Of a stretch of 64,000 nt of DNA, positions 58,941 through 64,000 are shown one piece after another (position 1 is the first letter of the stretch; each line of letters starts with the position of its first letter). Under the pieces are notes generated by a model. That model saw nothing but the letters and a program-made list of their open reading frames with translations, was not told where the DNA came from and searched no databases. The position numbers and the translations under genes were made by a program. Origin of the DNA: Breoghania sp037026715 (GTDB lineage Bacteria > Pseudomonadota > Alphaproteobacteria > Rhizobiales > Stappiaceae); contig NZ_JBANCG010000004.1 in the NCBI RefSeq assembly GCF_037026715.1, positions 310,001-374,000 on the forward strand, in the 5' to 3' direction.

Positions 58941-60311
58941 TCACGGGCGATAGCGTTTCCGAAGTGCGGAAAAGAGCGCGCGGATGGCCTGCGCCTCGCC
59001 CCCTTCCGGGTGGCCGGGGCGCGCGGACGGCACCCAGCCGAAGATGTCGAAATGCGCCCAGGTCGTCGCGTTCTCCACGAAACGGGAGAGAAACAGCGCG
59101 GCCGTGATGGAGCCTGCAAAGCCGCCTGTGGAGACGTGGTTGATGTCGGCGACCTTGGAATCCAGCATCTTCGAATAGGGCTTCCACAGCGGCATGCGCC
59201 AGACCGGATCTGCGACCTTGCCGGCCGCATCCGCCACCGCGCCGGCAAACGCCTCGTCGTCGGTGTAGAAGGGCATGACCTCGGGCCCGAGCGCAACGCG
59301 GGCCGCCCCCGTCAGCGTCGCCATGTCGATGACAAGATCGGGGCTTTCCTCATCCGCCAGCGCCAGCGCATCGCCCAGCACCAGGCGGCCTTCGGCATCC
59401 GTGTTGCCGATCTCGACCGAAATGCCCTTGCGGCTCGGCAGGATATCGCCCGGGCGGAAGGCGTTGCCGGAAATGGAGTTCTCCACCGCCGGGATCAGCA
59501 CGCGCAGGCGCACGGGCATGTTGGTGGCCATGATCATCAGCGCCAGCGCCAGAACGTTGGCCGCCCCGCCCATGTCCTTCTTCATCAGGAGCATGGAGCT
59601 CGACGGCTTGATGTCGAGACCGCCGGTATCGAAGCACACGCCCTTGCCGACCAGCGTCACGCGCGGGTTGGAGAGATCGCCCCAGGAGAAATCGATGAGC
59701 CGGGGCGCCCGCGTGCTCGCCTTGCCCACCGCGTGGATCATCGGGAAATTGTGCTCAAGCAGCGCCTCGCCGACGGTGACCTTGAAGCTGGCGTCGAACC
59801 GCTCGGCGAGCTTTCGCGCGGCCACCGCCAGTTCCTCGGGGCCGAAATCGTTGGCCGGCGTGTTGATGAGATCGCGTGCGAGGCCGACGGCCTCCAGCTC
59901 GATCTTCGCCGCCACCATGTCGAAGCCCTCCGGCACGACGAGGCGGGGGCGTTCGGCGGCAGTGGCGGATTTATAGGCGCGGAAACTGTAGGAGCCGAGC
60001 GCGAAGGCGAGGCAGGCCATGTGCGGATCGGCGAAGCCTTCCAGCCGGTACGTGCCGGCCGGCAGCGCGGTGGCGAGCGCACCGGCGGCGTGCGGATCGC
60101 CGCCCTCTGCCTCGCCGAACAGCACGGCGGCCGCAGCCCCTTCCGCATCCGGAATGATGAGGACCGATCCGGGCGCCCCCTTGTAGCCGTTGGCCTCGAC
60201 CCAGCGACCGGCGGCGGCCGGCAGAAGGGTGAGAACATGCGCCAGCCTGTCGGCATCGACGGCATGGATCGCAACGGAGGCGTCGGCGGACGCCAGAAGG
60301 GTATCGAACAC
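58941..60311 (-). CDS. Leucyl aminopeptidase family protein (M17)
   Basis: 456 residues from a GTG (GGAG 10 bases upstream); a TTG at 60356 would add 15 residues. The M17 catalytic domain has GKGVCFDTGGLDIKPSSSM with the metal Lys/Asp, the LMKKDMGGAANVLALAL block, the signature EIGNTDAEGRLVLGDALA and DMATLTGAARVALG. These give the two-metal active site with Lys, Arg, Asp and Glu ligands. It removes N-terminal residues from peptides in the cytoplasm. It is upstream of the MarR-NlpC pair on the same strand after 140 bp, so a peptide recycling unit is possible. Confidence 0.93.
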   Translation of the reverse strand: MFDTLLASADASVAIHAVDADRLAHVLTLLPAAAGRWVEANGYKGAPGSVLIIPDAEGAAAAVLFGEAEGGDPHAAGALATALPAGTYRLEGFADPHMACLAFALGSYSFRAYKSATAAERPRLVVPEGFDMVAAKIELEAVGLARDLINTPANDFGPEELAVAARKLAERFDASFKVTVGEALLEHNFPMIHAVGKASTRAPRLIDFSWGDLSNPRVTLVGKGVCFDTGGLDIKPSSSMLLMKKDMGGAANVLALALMIMATNMPVRLRVLIPAVENSISGNAFRPGDILPSRKGISVEIGNTDAEGRLVLGDALALADEESPDLVIDMATLTGAARVALGPEVMPFYTDDEAFAGAVADAAGKVADPVWRMPLWKPYSKMLDSKVADINHVSTGGFAGSITAALFLSRFVENATTWAHFDIFGWVPSARPGHPEGGEAQAIRALFSALRKRYRP

Positions 60312-60398
60312 GGCAGGAATGCTCCAAAAATTCGGGGGAGAGTCGGGTCTCGGCAAGAGTACGGAGCGGGGTCTTACAAAGCAACGCCGGCGACGCGC

Positions 60399-60413
60399 TT
60401 AACCAACCATTAG
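60399..60413. promoter_or_regulatory. CtrA-like box, TTAA-N7-TTAG
   Basis: One mismatch from TTAA-N7-TTAA; 66 bp upstream of the TPR lipoprotein start and between divergent genes. Confidence 0.35.
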
Positions 60414-60478
60414 GGTGAATGAAGTATTACCGACAGCAGGATTTTCGCTCTTTTCGCGTCGGTAACCGGAGTATCCCC

Positions 60479-61279
60479 ATGTCAGCCCGCGCCAGCTCGA
60501 TCCGGCATTCCCGGGCCCGTGTCGTTTTCATGGGCGCCGTCCTCGCGGCGGCCTTCGCACTTTCCGGCTGCGTCTCCGACGGCGCGATGTCGGGCCGCGG
60601 GCGTGGCTTTAGCAGTTCGGCCTCCTCCAGCGTGCCGCCGGGCAGCGGCGATGCGCGCCAGCAGGTGGCGCAATGGGGAGATCGCTACGAATCCGCACCG
60701 GACGAGAAGACCAACATCCTCGCCTATGCCGACGCGCTGCGCCGCAACGATCAGCTCGATCAGGCGATGGAAGTCTTGCGAAAGGGCATCATCAAGCATC
60801 GCAAGGATCGCGAGATCGCCGCCGCCTACGGCAAGATCCTGGCGCAGAAGGGCCACTTCAAGGAAGCGCTCAACGTCATCCAGCAGGCGCAGACCCCGAC
60901 CCAGCCCGACTGGCGGCTGATGTCGGCGGAAGCTGCGATCCACGACCAGCTCGGCGATCACCAGAAGGCACGCTACCTCTATGCCGAGGCGCTGAAGATC
61001 GCCCCCGGCGAGCCCTCGATCCTCAACAACCTCGCCATGAGCCACGTTCTCGACAACGATCTGACGAGCGCGGAAAAAATCTTGCGCTCCGCCATGGCGA
61101 GCGGCACCAAGGACACCCGCATCCGCCAGAACCTGGCCCTCGTCCTGGGGCTGCAGGGGCGCTTTTCGGAGGCCGAGCAGGTCGCCAGCGCCGACCTGCC
61201 GCCGGCCGAGGTGAAGGCCAACATGGCCTATCTGAAGCGGATGCTCGCCGTGCGCGGCAAGCAAAAGGCGGCCGGCTGA
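60479..61279 (+). CDS. TPR lipoprotein, TadD-like
   Basis: 266 residues from the ATG at 60479 (GGAG 8 bases upstream), which places a proper signal MSARASSIRHSRARVVFMGA before the lipobox L-S-G-C (Cys 31). An ATG at 60419 would put 37 residues before the hydrophobic core. Several TPR units follow: ILAYADALRRNDQLDQAMEV, AAAYGKILAQKGHFKEALNV, LMSAEAAIHDQLGDHQKARY, ILNNLAMSHVLDNDLTSAEKI. The layout matches TadD-type pilotins of tad pili, but no other tad gene is present, so it could also be a general envelope TPR protein. Confidence 0.88.
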   Translation: MSARASSIRHSRARVVFMGAVLAAAFALSGCVSDGAMSGRGRGFSSSASSSVPPGSGDARQQVAQWGDRYESAPDEKTNILAYADALRRNDQLDQAMEVLRKGIIKHRKDREIAAAYGKILAQKGHFKEALNVIQQAQTPTQPDWRLMSAEAAIHDQLGDHQKARYLYAEALKIAPGEPSILNNLAMSHVLDNDLTSAEKILRSAMASGTKDTRIRQNLALVLGLQGRFSEAEQVASADLPPAEVKANMAYLKRMLAVRGKQKAAG

Positions 61280-61436
61280 GCGCAGACTCTCTGGCTGCCG
61301 CCTATTCAGGCAAGCGCGGGACTTGGAACGGCCGCGAAATGGTTTAGCATTCAGGGAAAGACGTGACGCGGCACCCCGCGCACACGCACGCGTTCGCCCT
61401 CCCCAAATGCCATTCCCATCACGCCCGGAAGCCTCC

Positions 61437-62423
61437 ATGACCCGACCGACATCCGCCGTTCCCGTCACCATCCTCACCGGTTTTCTGGGCGCTGGGAAGA
61501 CGACGCTTCTGAAGCGCATCCTCGATGATCCGCAAGGGGTGCGCTATGGCGTGCTCGTCAACGATTTCGGCGCGATCAACATCGATGCCGACCTGGTGGT
61601 GGAAAGCGAGGCCGACCAGGTGTCGCTGTCGAATGGCTGCGTGTGCTGCTCGATCCAGTCGGATCTGGTCGACGCGATCGACGGGCTTCTGGCGCGCGAC
61701 CCGGCGCCGGAGCGGATCCTGATCGAGGCGAGCGGCGTCTCGCGACCGCTGCCCATCGCCGACACGCTGGAGGCGCCGGAACTCCAGGGCCGCGCGGTGC
61801 TCGACGGCATCTTCTGCCTCGTCGACGGCGAGGGCTTCGCCGATCTCGATTTCGCCGCGACCGAGCTGGCCATCGAGCAGGTGAGCGGCTCAGACGTCGT
61901 GCTGCTGAACAAGGCGGATGCCGCGAGCGAGGCACAACTCGCGGCCGTGGAACAGACGCTGAAGGGGCCGCAGCCCGCACTCAGGATCATCCGCACGCGG
62001 TTTGCGGAAATTCCGCGCGAGGTGCTTTTCGGCGCGCATATGGGCGCGCGGGCGGAGCCTGATCACGGGCACGACCATCATCACTGCACCGATCCGCATT
62101 GCACCCACGAACATCACCACCACGACCACGCCGACGAATTCGAGGCCTGGAGCTGGCAGAGCGAGCGGCCGGTGGATGCGGACCGGTTGCGCGCAGGGCT
62201 TCGCGCATTGCCCGCAAGCCTGATGCGGGCCAAGGGCATATTCCGCGCCGCGAGTGCGGATGAGCGGCTGGTGTTCCATCTGGTGGGAAAGCGCGCACGC
62301 ACCACGCGGGAGAAGGAAACGCCGCCGGCGGTGAGTTCGCTCGTCGCCATCGGCCGGCGCGGAAGCTTCAACGGCGCGGAGCTGACGCGGCTGATGGATG
62401 CGTGCGTGGCGGGCGACGCCTGA
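61437..62423 (+). CDS. CobW/ZNG-type metal-handling GTPase with His-rich loop
   Basis: 328 residues. VTILTGFLGAGKTTLLKRIL (Walker A about 15-22), the metal site SLSNGCVCCSIQ (CxCC, Cys 68, 70, 71), IEASGVSRPLPIADTL and VLLNKADAAS (NKxD) define the G domain. A His/Asp-rich stretch at about 205-230 (GHDHHHC and HEHHHHDHADE) follows, then the CobW C-terminal domain. Such proteins deliver zinc, cobalt or other metals. No cobalamin gene is nearby; the metal is unknown. Confidence 0.94.
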   Translation: MTRPTSAVPVTILTGFLGAGKTTLLKRILDDPQGVRYGVLVNDFGAINIDADLVVESEADQVSLSNGCVCCSIQSDLVDAIDGLLARDPAPERILIEASGVSRPLPIADTLEAPELQGRAVLDGIFCLVDGEGFADLDFAATELAIEQVSGSDVVLLNKADAASEAQLAAVEQTLKGPQPALRIIRTRFAEIPREVLFGAHMGARAEPDHGHDHHHCTDPHCTHEHHHHDHADEFEAWSWQSERPVDADRLRAGLRALPASLMRAKGIFRAASADERLVFHLVGKRARTTREKETPPAVSSLVAIGRRGSFNGAELTRLMDACVAGDA

Positions 62424-62481
62424 TCCGGAACGCGGCAAGGCATGCGCGACCGCATCCGCCGAGGCTGCATCCACGTCCGCC

Positions 62482-63360
62482 CTACCCCCGGAAGCGCTGC
62501 CGCGTGGCGAGGCCGGCGGCCACTGTGAGCGCCAGCGTCGTGACCGTCAGGATGAAGGCGACGGCGGCGGCAAACGGCCAGTTGTTCAGCTGGAACTGCG
62601 AATAGACGAGCGGCGCCATCATGTGGAAGTCGGGGCCGCCGAGCAGGACCGGCGTCGCATAGGCGTTCATGGCCAGGATGAAGGTCAGGATGACGCCAGC
62701 AGCGATGCCGGGAAGCGCCATCGGCCACAGCACGCGGCGCGCCATCGTCAACGGGCCGGCGCCCAGCGAGAAGGCCGCCTCCTCCAGATTACGGTCGATG
62801 CCCTCCAGAACGCTTTGCAGCGTCAGCACCATGTAGGGCAGGTTCACCGCAATGATGCCGACGATGACCGCCGTCTCGGTGAACATGATTTCGGTCGGCT
62901 CGGTGGTGATGCCGAACTTCATCAGCATGACACTCAGAAAACCCCGGCTGCCGAAGAGCGTCATCCAGCCGGCAGCCCGCACGGCGTTGCCGACGAAGAG
63001 CGGGATGACGACGCCGATGATCAGCAGGTTCTTGTAGCGCACCCGCGTGCGCGCCAGCACATAGGCGAGCGGAAAGCCCAGCACGAGACAGATGAGCGTG
63101 CACATCAGCGAGATGCGCAGCGTCGTCCAGAAGATCTGAAGGTAGAAGGGGTCGGAGAAGAACTTGACATAGTTCTCGGGCGAAACGGCGTCGATCATCA
63201 GCATGCGCGGGTCGTAGCGATTGAAGCTGTAGCGCAGCAGAATGAGCATCGGCGCGATGACGCCGAAGGCGACGATGATCGTCGCCGGCCCGATCAGCGA
63301 GGATGCGCTGATCAGAACAGGGCGGGAGCGGGTGGCGGGGTTGTCCGCGGCGGCTGTCAT
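62482..63360 (-). CDS. ABC transporter permease, spermidine/putrescine type (PotB-like)
   Basis: 292 residues. The N-terminal helix (SSLIGPATIIVAFGVIAPMLILL) is followed by a periplasmic segment ending PENYVKFFSDPFYLQIFWTTL and about five further helices. ALVLGFPLAYVLA-like and NLEEAAFSLGAGPLTMARRVLWPMALPG, the EAA coupling loop, are typical of PotB-type permeases. It follows the binding-protein gene on the same strand after a 205-bp gap that contains a repeat. The second permease and ATPase are not visible downstream on this strand, so they must lie outside the window. Confidence 0.93.
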   Translation of the reverse strand: MTAAADNPATRSRPVLISASSLIGPATIIVAFGVIAPMLILLRYSFNRYDPRMLMIDAVSPENYVKFFSDPFYLQIFWTTLRISLMCTLICLVLGFPLAYVLARTRVRYKNLLIIGVVIPLFVGNAVRAAGWMTLFGSRGFLSVMLMKFGITTEPTEIMFTETAVIVGIIAVNLPYMVLTLQSVLEGIDRNLEEAAFSLGAGPLTMARRVLWPMALPGIAAGVILTFILAMNAYATPVLLGGPDFHMMAPLVYSQFQLNNWPFAAAVAFILTVTTLALTVAAGLATRQRFRG

Positions 63361-63429
63361 CGCTCAGGTCTCCGAAGGATACGGGAACAGGGAAGGAGGG
63401 GCGGGAGAGACCGGTGGCGCTCCACGCTT

Positions 63430-63532
63430 TCCACCGTCATCCCCCGGCGAAGTCCGGGGGATCCACTGCGCCGTCGAGACGTCCGGCAGCCAGCTATGGA
63501 TCACCCGGACTTCGCCGGGTGATGACGGTGGA
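63430..63532. repeat. Dispersed palindromic repeat, family I, copy 2
   Basis: Two 36-bp arms (63430-63465 and 63497-63532) are reverse complements with two mismatches around GGCGAAGTCCGGG, separated by 31 bp, the same spacing as the copy at 905-993. It lies between the binding-protein and permease genes and could reduce read-through so that the binding protein is made in excess. Confidence 0.9.
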
Positions 63533-63565
63533 GAGGACGGGCCACAAATGAAGGTCAGCAGGTTC

Positions 63566-64000
63566 TCAGGCCTTGAATTCCTTGTCCCACCATTCCTTCA
63601 TTTCCATGTCGTGCTCCAGGATGAAGCCGAAATCGGGCGTGATGAGCTTGTCGATCTCGGACTTGGAGAAGCCGATGCGCTTGTTGAGATCTTCCGGAAT
63701 CTCGGCGTTGTCGACGGTCGGGTTGTAGCCCATGTCGCGCGCGAAGGCCTCCTGGGCGGCAGGCTCCATCATCGCGTTGATATAGGCGTGGGCGCCTTCC
63801 ACGTTGCGCGCGTTCTTCGGGATCGCAAAGCCGGTCACATAGGACAGGCCGCCTTCGGCAGGGGCATTGGAGGCGACGTTGATGCCCGCATTCTGCCACT
63901 GCACGGTGCGCGCCTTCCACATGATGCCGGCGGTGATCTCTTCGGTCTTCAGCCCCTGGGCGAACGATTCATTGGTCGGGTAGATGCGCGCGCCGGCCTT
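63566..64000 (-). CDS. ABC transporter substrate-binding protein, spermidine/putrescine type (C-terminal part)
   Basis: The 3' 144 codons of a gene that continues beyond the window. Visible are ARIYPTNESFAQGLKTEEIT, MWKARTVQWQNAGINVASN, AEGGLSYVTGFAIPKNARN, HAYINAMMEPAAQEAFARDM and NPTVDNAEIPEDLNKRIGF, the end of a PotD/PotF-like SBP_bac_8 protein, where the binding cleft is closed by the second lobe. The permease downstream is of the matching class. Ligand: a polyamine or related cation is likely but not proven, since the N-terminal half of the site is not seen. Confidence 0.9.
   Translation of the reverse strand, partial: KAGARIYPTNESFAQGLKTEEITAGIMWKARTVQWQNAGINVASNAPAEGGLSYVTGFAIPKNARNVEGAHAYINAMMEPAAQEAFARDMGYNPTVDNAEIPEDLNKRIGFSKSEIDKLITPDFGFILEHDMEMKEWWDKEFKA

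Overview
The window is GC-rich, densely coded DNA with ATG, GTG and TTG starts and frequent 4-base stop/start overlaps. It looks like a chromosomal segment of an alphaproteobacterium, most likely Hyphomicrobiales (Rhizobiales), possibly Stappiaceae-like. The main reasons are the housekeeping block rplU-rpmA-GNAT-GNAT-obgE-proB-proA-nadD-rsfS-rlmH-envC-like-ctpA-PF04748-rppH, an L21 with a C-terminal helix-hairpin-helix tail, and several families of palindromic intergenic repeats. The taxonomy is inferred from gene order and protein style, not from a database search.

Left part (1-37 kb): accessory uptake and catabolism. At 0-17 kb lie the start of a FAD oxidoreductase with a divergent Lrp/AsnC regulator, a complete dipeptide/oligopeptide-type ABC transporter (binding protein, two permeases, fused double ATPase), and an amine/amino-acid processing set: two dehalogenase-like HAD proteins, a GhrA-type reductase, a class III aminotransferase, two double-domain GNATs, an ArgE-type deacylase, a cupin, a PuuB-like FAD amine oxidase, RidA, an EamA exporter and a MarR regulator. 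At 18-26 kb are a PF04392-type ABC transporter, two flavin-dependent 2-hydroxy-acid oxidases, a divergent prephenate dehydratase and a methyltransferase. At 26-31 kb is a complete nickel importer operon nikABCDE (minus strand), with a textbook NikR operator just upstream of nikA; nikR itself is not here. At 32-37 kb an IclR regulator, a polar amino-acid ABC transporter, hutG and hutF form a plus-strand histidine-utilisation cluster that lacks hutH, hutU and hutI.

Right part (37-64 kb): a tRNA-Ser(CGA), then the conserved ribosome/GTPase/proline/NAD block. After it come envelope genes (EnvC-like LytM protein, CtpA protease, polysaccharide deacetylase-like protein), RppH, a CAP-domain lipoprotein, a clan AA aspartic protease, phosphomannomutase/phosphoglucomutase, a tyrosine-phosphatase-like protein, an NrtR-like Nudix regulator, NlpC/P60 with a coupled MarR regulator, an M17 aminopeptidase, a TPR lipoprotein, a CobW GTPase, and the start of a polyamine-type ABC transporter that runs off the window.

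Intergenic DNA is unusually informative. A 219-bp non-coding element with 14-bp terminal inverted repeats and a 5-bp target duplication (CTCAG) has inserted into a palindromic repeat; a second, uninterrupted copy of that repeat about 3 kb away shows the empty site. A perfect 51-bp palindrome lies between a marR gene and a yciI-like gene. The operator-like motif TTGCA-N3-TGCAA occurs twice, once over the marR start codon. Three single-mismatch CtrA-type boxes precede envelope genes. I see no CRISPR array, phage, plasmid or defence system.
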